Source of the DNA: Pyxidicoccus sp. MSG2
GTDB taxonomy: Bacteria; Myxococcota; Myxococcia; Myxococcales; Myxococcaceae
NCBI RefSeq assembly: GCF_026626705.1
Contig: NZ_JAPNKC010000001.1
Location: 11,184,001-11,248,000, forward strand
DNA length: 64,000 nucleotides
Direction of reading: 5' to 3'
The notes under the pieces were generated by a model. That model ran no database searches. It was not told the origin of the DNA and saw nothing but the letters and a program-made list of their open reading frames with translations. The translations under genes were made by a program, and so were the position numbers. Below are positions 34,495-41,517 of the stretch, in pieces. The first letter of the stretch is position 1. Each line of letters starts with the position of its first letter.

Positions 34495-35838
34495 ATGTCG
34501 AGCGTTGGAAGCAGTGGAGGAAGTGGCGGAGCCGACAGCGCCAGCAGGGCGGAATCCGCGAGGGCGGATGCCGCGCGCGCCGATGCGGCCCGGCAGGCAG
34601 AGGCTTCGAGGAAGGCTTCCGAACAGGCCGCCCAGGCCCAGGCCGCGAAGAACGCGGCGGTCCGGAATCAGTTCGCGGTGGATAGCTTCACGCCCGCTGT
34701 CGCCGCGAAGGCTCCGGTGGACCTCAATCCGTCTCCCGTGAGCAGCACGGTGGCCCAGGCGCAGACGGTCGACGCGGCCAAGACAGTGGATGCCGCGAAG
34801 GAAGCCCAGGCCACGCAGGAGGCCGAGGCCGCGCAGGACGCCGAGGCCGCGGACGATGTGGAAGCCGCGCAGGCGGCCGAGGCCGCGGACGTGGCTCAGG
34901 CCGCGCAGGACGCACAGGCCACGCAGGATGCACAGGCCACGCAGGACGCCACGGACACGCAGGCAGCCGACGCCGCCCAGCAGGCCCAGACGCCGACGGT
35001 GACGGAGGCGGACATCGAGGCCGCGAAGCAGGAACTGCCCGACGTCGAGCTGACGCGCAACCCCGCGGGGACGGACCCGTCGGCCGAGGTGACGGCCCAG
35101 AACCAGCAGGTGCAGACCGCGCTCCAGGAGCTGGGCATGGTGGCTCCCGCGCACGTCACCGGCTTCTACGGCTCCATCACCGAGGGGGCCATCAAGTCCT
35201 TCCAGTACGAGCAGGGGATGACGGTCACCGGCAACTACGACGCGGCGACCCGCGATGCCATGGCCGCGGAGATCGCGGAGCGGCGCGCCGCCGAGGCGCA
35301 GGGCATCACCGCGCCCGCCGTCGACCTGCCGGACACGTACACCGCCGTGACGGACCAGCAGCTCGCCGACATCATGCCCAATGCCACGGACGAGCAGCGG
35401 GCGCAGTACCTGGACCCGCTCAACGAGGCGATGGAGGAGTTCAACATCTCCACACCCGAGCGCCAGGCGGCCTTCCTGTCCCAGATCGCCGCGGAGACGG
35501 CGGACCTGCAGTACATGTCCGAGATTTCTCCCAACCCGGAGCACGGGGACTACTACGGCCGCGGGATGCTGCAGCTCACCCACGAGAGCAACTACACCGA
35601 GGCGGGCAACGCGCTGGGGACGGACCTCACTGCCAACCCCGATCAGGTCGCCACCGACGCGGACCTCGCCGCGCGCACCGGCGCCTGGTACTTCAACGAC
35701 CGGGGCCTCAACCAGCAGGCGGACCAGGGCCGCATCGGCGCCGTCACCCTGGGCGTCAACGGCGGCTACAACGGCGTCGACCGGCGCCTGGAGGCCTACG
35801 ACACGGCGCTGGATGTGCTGCGCCAGCAGGCCGAATAG
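34495..35838 (+). CDS. GH19 chitinase-like protein with peptidoglycan-binding domain
   Basis: 447 residues from the ATG at 34495 (GAGGG 7 bases upstream). Residues 1-170 are low complexity: Ser/Gly, then Ala/Arg helices, then a tract of DAQAT/EAAQ-type repeats. Residues about 205-265 form a PG_binding_1 domain (VQTALQELGM, ITEGAIKSFQYEQG, TGNYDAATRDAM). Residues about 310-447 resemble glycoside hydrolase family 19: AAFLSQIAAETADLQY with the catalytic Glu, then GDYYGRGMLQLTHESNY. It probably cleaves peptidoglycan or chitin, useful to a predator. No classical signal peptide is seen, so export may be non-classical or through a contractile system. Confidence 0.8.
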   Translation: MSSVGSSGGSGGADSASRAESARADAARADAARQAEASRKASEQAAQAQAAKNAAVRNQFAVDSFTPAVAAKAPVDLNPSPVSSTVAQAQTVDAAKTVDAAKEAQATQEAEAAQDAEAADDVEAAQAAEAADVAQAAQDAQATQDAQATQDATDTQAADAAQQAQTPTVTEADIEAAKQELPDVELTRNPAGTDPSAEVTAQNQQVQTALQELGMVAPAHVTGFYGSITEGAIKSFQYEQGMTVTGNYDAATRDAMAAEIAERRAAEAQGITAPAVDLPDTYTAVTDQQLADIMPNATDEQRAQYLDPLNEAMEEFNISTPERQAAFLSQIAAETADLQYMSEISPNPEHGDYYGRGMLQLTHESNYTEAGNALGTDLTANPDQVATDADLAARTGAWYFNDRGLNQQADQGRIGAVTLGVNGGYNGVDRRLEAYDTALDVLRQQAE

Positions 35839-35866
35839 CCAGCCCGGGCACCGAGGGTCTGGCGGT

Positions 35867-35887
35867 GGCCGCGCCGGGTGCGCGGCC
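35867..35887. terminator. Hairpin between the chitinase-like gene and the anchored protein
   Basis: Perfect 8-bp arms GGCCGCGC and GCGCGGCC around CGGGT, between convergent stops at 35838 and 35908. No T-tract. Confidence 0.4.
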
Positions 35888-35907
35888 GCCTCCGCCGCCC
35901 GCCGCGC

Positions 35908-37029
35908 CTACTTCGCGGTCGCCTCCGCTGACTGCCGCTCCTGCTTGCAGAAGGCCAGCCGCTCCTTGATGGCCTCCAGCGGCACGGCCATCTCCAGCTT
36001 GAACGTGTCGCCGTCCGGCTGCACGCGGGCGAAGTCGAGCAGCTGCGCAATCTCCTTCTCGCCCTCGGCCTGCGCCTTCATGCGGGCCAGGGACAGCGCG
36101 GCGCCCAGGGACTTGCCCAGGTCCGTCACCTTGGCCGCGTCCGGGCCGCGCACCTCCGCCACCAGCGCCACGTCCGACGACGCGTCCACGTGCAGCTCCA
36201 CATTCTGCGCCACGTCGCGCAGCCGCTGCGCCAGCTCCGCCTGCTCCGGCGGCAGCAGCTTCGCGATCTGCTCCACCGACAGCACGCCGTACATCTCGCC
36301 GTAGGTGCTGTTCTCCGGAATCACGGACGGCTCGTCCGGTCCGCGCCCCTCCACGCGGTCGATGGCCGCCTTCACCTCGTCCGGCGTCTTGCCCACCATG
36401 AAGAGCTGGTTGTTCCAGACGCCCACCGCGGTGTCCCGCCTCCGCGTCTCCGTGGTTCCGTCCGGCCTCGTCACCGTCGACTCGCCCGGCTCGTAGACGC
36501 GCGCGCCCTCGCCGTAGTCCGCCGACACCGCGTTGCCCATCATCTCCTGGAACTTCGCGTTGCCGAAGTTGCCCGACAGCATCATCCCTTCGTCGGTGAT
36601 GACCAGCCGGTCCAGATCCTGAAGCGGGTCCACGCCGCTCCTCTTGCGGATCTCGTCCAGCTGCTTCCCTCCGTCGCGCATCATGCAGTCCAACAGCAGC
36701 TCGCCAATCGGCGAGTGCCTCAGCGCGTTGGCCTCGATGACCACCGCCGTGCGGCCCGGGCCCCGGGGCAGTGCCGCGAGCAGCGGGTCTCTCGGACGCG
36801 GACGCTCCTGCGCCGCAGTGCCCGCGTCCGCCACCATGGGCATCACCCACGTGCGGCGCTTCTCGGCGCGCTCGCGCTCCTCACCCCGCATCCGCCGGGG
36901 GAACTCCACCTGGGGACCATCGTCCTTCGGGAGCGAGTCTCCCTGACCCGCGAACATCAACACCGCGGCCACAACGAACAACAGTGCCGCCACCCCGAGC
37001 CACACCCGACGCCGTCGACGGTTGTCCAC
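35908..37029 (-). CDS. Membrane-anchored partner of the ABC-2 transporter
   Basis: 373 residues from a GTG at 37029 that begins two bases after the permease stop codon; its ribosome site (AAGGAT) lies inside the permease gene, so the two are tightly coupled. One membrane helix (VWLGVAALLFVVAAVLMF, about 8-25) is followed by a soluble domain of about 330 residues facing outside the inner membrane. This domain is alpha/beta with repeated LVITDEGMMLSGNF-like strands and a DVALVAEVRGPDAA segment. I do not recognise the family. The context suggests an accessory subunit of the exporter. Confidence 0.8.
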   Translation of the reverse strand: MDNRRRRRVWLGVAALLFVVAAVLMFAGQGDSLPKDDGPQVEFPRRMRGEERERAEKRRTWVMPMVADAGTAAQERPRPRDPLLAALPRGPGRTAVVIEANALRHSPIGELLLDCMMRDGGKQLDEIRKRSGVDPLQDLDRLVITDEGMMLSGNFGNAKFQEMMGNAVSADYGEGARVYEPGESTVTRPDGTTETRRRDTAVGVWNNQLFMVGKTPDEVKAAIDRVEGRGPDEPSVIPENSTYGEMYGVLSVEQIAKLLPPEQAELAQRLRDVAQNVELHVDASSDVALVAEVRGPDAAKVTDLGKSLGAALSLARMKAQAEGEKEIAQLLDFARVQPDGDTFKLEMAVPLEAIKERLAFCKQERQSAEATAK

Positions 37030-37030
37030 G

Positions 37031-37867
37031 TCAGTAATCCTTTCCTTCGAAGCGCCAGAACCCCACGGCCAGCGCACCAAACCCGAACACCATCACTCCC
37101 GTGAGCAGCGTCCCCAACGAGTGGACCTGCAGCGGAGTCGAAGCCGCGATGTCTCCCGCGGCCTGTGCCAGCGACGACAGGCGCGGCAGCGCCAGCGTCA
37201 CGGCCTCGAAGACGCTCCGACTGATGCCATCCTCGAACGCGGAGGAAATCTGCGTCCGGTACCCCGCGATGACGCCGCCCACGAGGACCAGGATGCCCGC
37301 CGCCGCGCTCAGCGCCGCGCTGCGCACCAGCGTCGCCGTGGTCAGCATCACCGCGTACACGGCGGCGAAGCCCACGCACGCCATCAGCCCGGCGATGAGC
37401 GGCCCCGCCGTCCAGTACCCCGCCTTCACGCCGAAGATGAGCACCAGCCCCGTGGTGCCATACAGCGTCCCGCCCAGCGCCAGCGCCATGACGCCCAGGA
37501 ACGTCCCGGCCAGCAGGTGCCAGCGCTGAATCGGCAGCGCGAGCAGGTGCTCGATGCGCCCCGGCGACATCAGCGACGGTGCGAAGTCCGAGCACGCGAC
37601 GATGCCGAACAGGATGCCCCCGTAGAACACGATGAACGCCGCCGCCGTGTACACGGGACGCAGCGCCACGTCGACGGAGCGGATGCTCGCGCGAATGTCC
37701 TCGCCGAACAGCCGCGAGGCCGCCAGCGCGCCGTCCACCACGTCCAGCCGCAGGCTCAGCGCCACCACCGACAGCACCAACGTGATTCCCACCACGAAGG
37801 CGAGGATGAACTTGCGCGACATCGCCTCGCGCAGCACGTACCCCGCGATTCCCAGCACCGGATTCAA
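37031..37867 (-). CDS. ABC-2 type transporter permease
   Basis: 278 residues with about six membrane segments (for example KFILAFVVGITLVLSVVAL, AAFIVFYGGILFGIVAC, VMALALGGTLYGTTGLVLIF) in the ABC-2 layout. It starts with a TTG inside the stop codon of the ATPase gene (TTGA overlap). The SPGRIEHLLALPIQRWHLL stretch is the cytoplasmic coupling loop common in NosY/CcmB-like permeases. Substrate unknown. Confidence 0.88.
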   Translation of the reverse strand: MNPVLGIAGYVLREAMSRKFILAFVVGITLVLSVVALSLRLDVVDGALAASRLFGEDIRASIRSVDVALRPVYTAAAFIVFYGGILFGIVACSDFAPSLMSPGRIEHLLALPIQRWHLLAGTFLGVMALALGGTLYGTTGLVLIFGVKAGYWTAGPLIAGLMACVGFAAVYAVMLTTATLVRSAALSAAAGILVLVGGVIAGYRTQISSAFEDGISRSVFEAVTLALPRLSSLAQAAGDIAASTPLQVHSLGTLLTGVMVFGFGALAVGFWRFEGKDY

Positions 37868-38811
37868 GCCGCCACCCCCACCGTGTTCGCCGGAGCCACC
37901 GTCCCCAGCAGCACGGACTCCAAGTCAGCCCCATCCCGCCGCAACTCCACGAGCAGTGCCCCGGCCGCGCGAGCCCGGTCCACCGCCGCGTTGAGCGCCG
38001 CCGGGTCCTCCGCCTCCACGTGGTACACGCCGTCCGCGCTGCCCCGCGTGAAACCCGCCGCGCCCAGGGCCCCCGCGTCCACACCGGGCGCGAAGCGCAC
38101 CATCCACCGGGCCCCGCCGCGCGCCAGGTCCTCCAGCCGACCCTCGCGCAGCACGCGCCCGTCCGCGAGGATGGCCACGCGGTCACACACGCGCTCGGTC
38201 TCCGCCAGCAGGTGCGAGTTGAGGAAGAGGGTGGTGCCCTTCTGCACCTCCTCCAGGAGGATGCGGCGCACCTCCAGGCGGCCCATGGGGTCGATGCCGT
38301 CCGTGGGCTCGTCGAGAATCAGCAGGGAAGGGGTGCCCACCAGCGCCGCCGCCAGCCCCAGCCGCTGCCGCATGCCCTTGGAGTAGCCGCCAATCTTCCG
38401 GCCCGCCGCTTCCGCCAGGCCCACGCGCTCCAGCAGGCGCGAATTCCCCTGCGCATCAGACTTCAGGCCCTTCAAACGTGTGACGGTGGACAGGAAGGCC
38501 GTCGCCGTCCACGAGCCCGGCAGGTGCAGCCGCTCCGGCAGGTAGCCGATGCGCGCGCGGATGCGCGGGTCCTCGGGCGAGCCCCCCAGCACCCGCACCG
38601 TGCCCGCCGTGGGCTGGACGATGCCGAGGATGCTCTTGATGAACGTCGTCTTGCCCGCGCCGTTGGGGCCGATGAGCCCGAAGGCGCTCCCCTCCGGCAC
38701 GCTCAGGTCCATGCCCTTGAGGGCATCGTTCCCCGTCTTGCGGAAGGCCCGGTGGTACGTCTTCCGCAGTCCCCTTACCTCGATGGCTGGCGCTCTGGCT
38801 GTCACGGTCAT
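37864..38811 (-). CDS. ABC transporter ATP-binding protein
   Basis: 315 residues. Walker A GPNGAGKTT is near residue 48-56, the signature reads GGYSKGMRQRLGLAAAL (a GYSKG variant common in ABC-2 exporters), Walker B is LLILDEPTDGID, and the H-loop is NSHLL. A C-terminal extension of about 90 residues after the ATPase core is typical of drug, lipid or polysaccharide exporters. With the permease and anchored protein it forms a three-gene operon. Confidence 0.93.
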   Translation of the reverse strand: MTVTARAPAIEVRGLRKTYHRAFRKTGNDALKGMDLSVPEGSAFGLIGPNGAGKTTFIKSILGIVQPTAGTVRVLGGSPEDPRIRARIGYLPERLHLPGSWTATAFLSTVTRLKGLKSDAQGNSRLLERVGLAEAAGRKIGGYSKGMRQRLGLAAALVGTPSLLILDEPTDGIDPMGRLEVRRILLEEVQKGTTLFLNSHLLAETERVCDRVAILADGRVLREGRLEDLARGGARWMVRFAPGVDAGALGAAGFTRGSADGVYHVEAEDPAALNAAVDRARAAGALLVELRRDGADLESVLLGTVAPANTVGVAA

Positions 38812-39058
38812 GACTGTAGACGACCGGGGCGGGCGACGATTGCCTCGCCACCTTCAGCGGAGGGCGGGCGGACGGGGGAGCACCCGTGCCTTCCTCCGCG
38901 ACGACCTCTACGCGCACCTGGGAAACATGTTTCGCACCCAATTCGTGTCTGCCGCGCCGCGACACCCCGTCCTTCCGCGAGCTTGGAACGCTTGGGGCTC
39001 CATGGTCCGAGGTGTGCACACGTCGCCGGGCACCTTCACACCCCAGGAGATGGAACCC

Positions 39059-39259
39059 ATGGCGTATGTCGACCCGCAGCTTCAGGAGGCCCGTCGTGAG
39101 CTGGAGGCGGCCGAGCAGGGACTGAAGGCTGGCACCGAGGCGGCGCGCGTGCGCTACGCCCGGGCCCTGCACGAGGCCGACCTCGCCGAGCGCCGTGCGC
39201 AGCGCGCTGCCCGTGAGGCCGCACGGCATCAGCGCAGCTGGCGGCTCGCCGCAGGCTGA
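39059..39259 (+). CDS. Small coiled-coil protein
   Basis: 66 residues from the ATG at 39059, with AGGAG ending 9 bases upstream; another ATG lies at 39050. After AYVDPQLQEAR the whole sequence is Ala/Arg/Glu heptads, predicting one long charged helix. No signal peptide. The codon bias and ribosome site support it as real. Function unknown. The upstream 247 bases (38812-39058) hold no gene I can support. Confidence 0.6.
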   Translation: MAYVDPQLQEARRELEAAEQGLKAGTEAARVRYARALHEADLAERRAQRAAREAARHQRSWRLAAG

Positions 39260-39300
39260 GCGGCCGGGCAGGGGTGCGGAAACGATGAATGCCGGGCGCC

Positions 39301-39316
39301 GCCGGTTTATACCGGC
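39301..39316 (+). promoter_or_regulatory. Hairpin just before the hemB start
   Basis: GCCGGT-TTAT-ACCGGC, a perfect 6-bp-arm palindrome, ends 7 bases before the hemB ATG and occupies the place of the ribosome site. It may bind a regulator or lower translation until opened. Confidence 0.35.
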
Positions 39317-39323
39317 GACCGTC

Positions 39324-40292
39324 ATGGCCTATCCCGTCCATCGCCCCCGCCGCCTCCGTCGTAACCCCGTCCTGCGAGACATGGTGCGCGAGACGCGCCT
39401 GTCGCCGGGCGACTTCATCTATCCGCTCTTCGTCGTGGAAGGCCGGGACGTGCGCCGTCCCATCGCCTCCATGCCGGGCATCTTCAACCTGTCCGTCGAG
39501 CACGCCGTCGCCGAGGCCCGGCAGGCGAAGGCCCTGGGCATCCCCTCCGTCCTCCTGTTCGGAATCCCGAACCACAAGGACGCGCACGGCTCCCAGGCCT
39601 ACGCGAAGGACGGCATCGTCCAGCGCGCCATCCGCGAAATCAAAGCCGCCGAGCCGGACCTGCAGGTCATCGCCGACGTGTGCCTCTGCGAGTACACGGA
39701 CCATGGCCACTGCGGCGTGCTGGAGGAGGGCCACGTCGTCAACGACGCCACGCTGCCGCTGCTCGCGCAGATGGCCGTCTCCTGCGCCCAGGCCGGCGCG
39801 GACATCATCGCTCCGTCGGACATGATGGACGGCCGCGTGGCCGCCATCCGCCGCTCGCTCGACGAGGTTCGCCTCACCGAGGTGCCCATCCTCTCCTACG
39901 CGGCCAAGTACGCCTCCGGCTTCTACGGCCCCTTCCGCGAGGCAGCCCAGAGCGCGCCCAAGTCCGGCGACCGCCGCGGCTACCAGATGGACCCCGGCAA
40001 CGTGCGCGAGGCCCTGAAGGAGGTCGCCCTGGACGTGGAGGAGGGCGCGGACATGATCATGGTGAAGCCCGCGCTGGCCTACCTGGACATCATCCGCGCC
40101 GTGCGCGAGCGCTTCGAGCTGCCCGTGGTCAGCTACAACGTGTCCGGCGAGTACTCCATGCTCAAGGCCGCCGGGCAGAACGGCTGGATTGATTACGAGC
40201 GGGTGATGATGGAGACGCTCACGTCCATCAAGCGCGCGGGCTCGGACCTCATCATCACCTACCACGCCCTGGAAGCCGCGAAGCTCCTGTAG
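39324..40292 (+). CDS. hemB: Delta-aminolevulinic acid dehydratase (porphobilinogen synthase)
   Basis: Condenses two 5-aminolevulinate molecules to porphobilinogen in haem synthesis. 322 residues, normal length. The zinc ligands Cys120, Cys122 and Cys130 (ADVCLCEYTDHGHC) mark the zinc-dependent class. Schiff-base lysines are Lys195 (SYAAKYAS) and Lys248 (MVKPALAY). The N-terminal arm RLRRNPVLRDMVRET matches the family. The ATG at 39324 fits the family's N-terminus despite no clear ribosome site; a hairpin occupies that position. Confidence 0.96.
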   Translation: MAYPVHRPRRLRRNPVLRDMVRETRLSPGDFIYPLFVVEGRDVRRPIASMPGIFNLSVEHAVAEARQAKALGIPSVLLFGIPNHKDAHGSQAYAKDGIVQRAIREIKAAEPDLQVIADVCLCEYTDHGHCGVLEEGHVVNDATLPLLAQMAVSCAQAGADIIAPSDMMDGRVAAIRRSLDEVRLTEVPILSYAAKYASGFYGPFREAAQSAPKSGDRRGYQMDPGNVREALKEVALDVEEGADMIMVKPALAYLDIIRAVRERFELPVVSYNVSGEYSMLKAAGQNGWIDYERVMMETLTSIKRAGSDLIITYHALEAAKLL

Positions 40293-40366
40293 GCGACAAC
40301 CGGACGCACGCCGCGCGCCGAGGACTTGATCCGCGCGGCGCATTGCGTCCAAATGAACCGCGCAAG

Positions 40367-40876
40367 ATGCCCACCAAGAAGAAGCGGCCCGCACGCAAGT
40401 CCGAGAAGCCCCCGCCCCAACGTCGGCGGAGGGCCGGTAGGCGCCCCGGGAGCGGACGCTCTGCGGTGATTCGTGCACCCGGACCGTTGCAGTACAAAGT
40501 GGTGGAGCTGTCCACGGTGGACGAGGGCACGCTGGAGTGGACCCTCAACGAGTGGACCGGCAAGGGCTGGAACCTGGACGGCGTGCAGTTCGCCATGCGC
40601 GAGGCCTCCAAGCGGCCGGCCATGGCCTTCGTCTTCTTCACCCGCGAGGGTGCCCCCGCCGCGCATGACGAGGACGCCGCGCGCGAGCGGCTGTTGCGCA
40701 TGTCCGACACGGGCAGCCCCACCGCGGCGCTCGCCGCGGGCAGGGCGCACGAGCAGGCCGAGTGGGCCGCTCCGATGGTTCACCCGCTGAGCGCGCACGA
40801 GCGCCTGGCCCGGCTGGCGGGGCTGGACGAGCCCGAGCCGCACGAGGAAGGACTCACCTTGGAGCCCGAGGAGTGA
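40367..40876 (+). CDS. DUF4177 protein with basic N-terminus
   Basis: 169 residues. The first 35 are Lys/Arg/Pro-rich (KKKRPARKSEKPPPQRRRR), suggesting nucleic-acid contact. Residues about 43-95 form a DUF4177 fold (YKVVELSTVDEGTLEWTL, GKGWNLDGVQF, AFVFFTRE). The tail is acidic. The start at 40367 opens the basic segment; upstream in-frame codons read less well. The stop overlaps the RDD gene (GTGA). Confidence 0.75.
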   Translation: MPTKKKRPARKSEKPPPQRRRRAGRRPGSGRSAVIRAPGPLQYKVVELSTVDEGTLEWTLNEWTGKGWNLDGVQFAMREASKRPAMAFVFFTREGAPAAHDEDAARERLLRMSDTGSPTAALAAGRAHEQAEWAAPMVHPLSAHERLARLAGLDEPEPHEEGLTLEPEE

Positions 40877-41517
40877 GCACGGACCGCGAACGTGTGTTCA
40901 TGACGGACAGCCGCGGTGGCAGCCGGGTGCTGCGCATCGTCGCGGCCGACGCGGAGGAGACCGGCTCGCCGTACCCCAAGGCCTCGCTCTTCCTGCGCCT
41001 GGGCGCCCGCGTGGTGGACGTGGCGGTGGCCTGGGGCCTCTACGTCGTATGCGGCGCGGCGGGTGCGGTGGTGGCGCTGCTCTTCCTGCTGCTGGCCGAC
41101 GGCATGATTCAGGGCCAGAGCGTGGGCAAGCGCATCTTCGGTGTGAAGGTGATGCACCTGCCCACGCGCTCGGCGGCACGCCACCGCGACAGCACCCTGC
41201 GCAACGCGCCGCTCGCGCTCGTCGTCCTGCTGGGGATGATGCCCGCGCCGCTGGGCTGGGTGGCGGGGCTCGCGGGGCTGGTCGTCATCGGCGGGGTGGA
41301 GGCGTGGCGCGTGGTGAGGGATCCGCTCGGCTGGCGGCTCGGTGACACCTGGGCCCAGACGCAGGTGGTGGACGGGAAGGTTGTCGCGGGCGCAACCGTT
41401 GCAGCCCGCACGCCGGTGGCGCATCAGCGAGCACCGGGAAGAATCATGTCCGCGGCGAAGGTGCGCCGCGGTCGCTCGCTCAAGAAGAGAAAGGGGCAAC
41501 CGTGCGCATCGCGCTGA
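40873..41517 (+). CDS. RDD-family membrane protein
   Basis: 214 residues from a GTG at 40873, overlapping the preceding stop by four bases with GGAG 8 bases upstream. RDD features: LFLRLGARVVDVAVAWGLY with the Arg and two Asp, and QGQSVGKRIFGVKV. Three hydrophobic segments (about 40-62, 112-130, 132-150) make it an inner-membrane protein. The C-terminus is strongly basic (KVRRGRSLKKRKG). Some RDD proteins act in ion exchange, but a role cannot be assigned. It overlaps the ligase-like gene by 16 bases. Confidence 0.82.
   Translation: MSTDRERVFMTDSRGGSRVLRIVAADAEETGSPYPKASLFLRLGARVVDVAVAWGLYVVCGAAGAVVALLFLLLADGMIQGQSVGKRIFGVKVMHLPTRSAARHRDSTLRNAPLALVVLLGMMPAPLGWVAGLAGLVVIGGVEAWRVVRDPLGWRLGDTWAQTQVVDGKVVAGATVAARTPVAHQRAPGRIMSAAKVRRGRSLKKRKGQPCASR

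Noticed and set aside
34760..34990. Possible DNA tandem repeat or CRISPR-like array
   Set aside because: It is an in-frame low-complexity Ala/Gln/Asp protein tract with irregular units, not spaced identical repeats.
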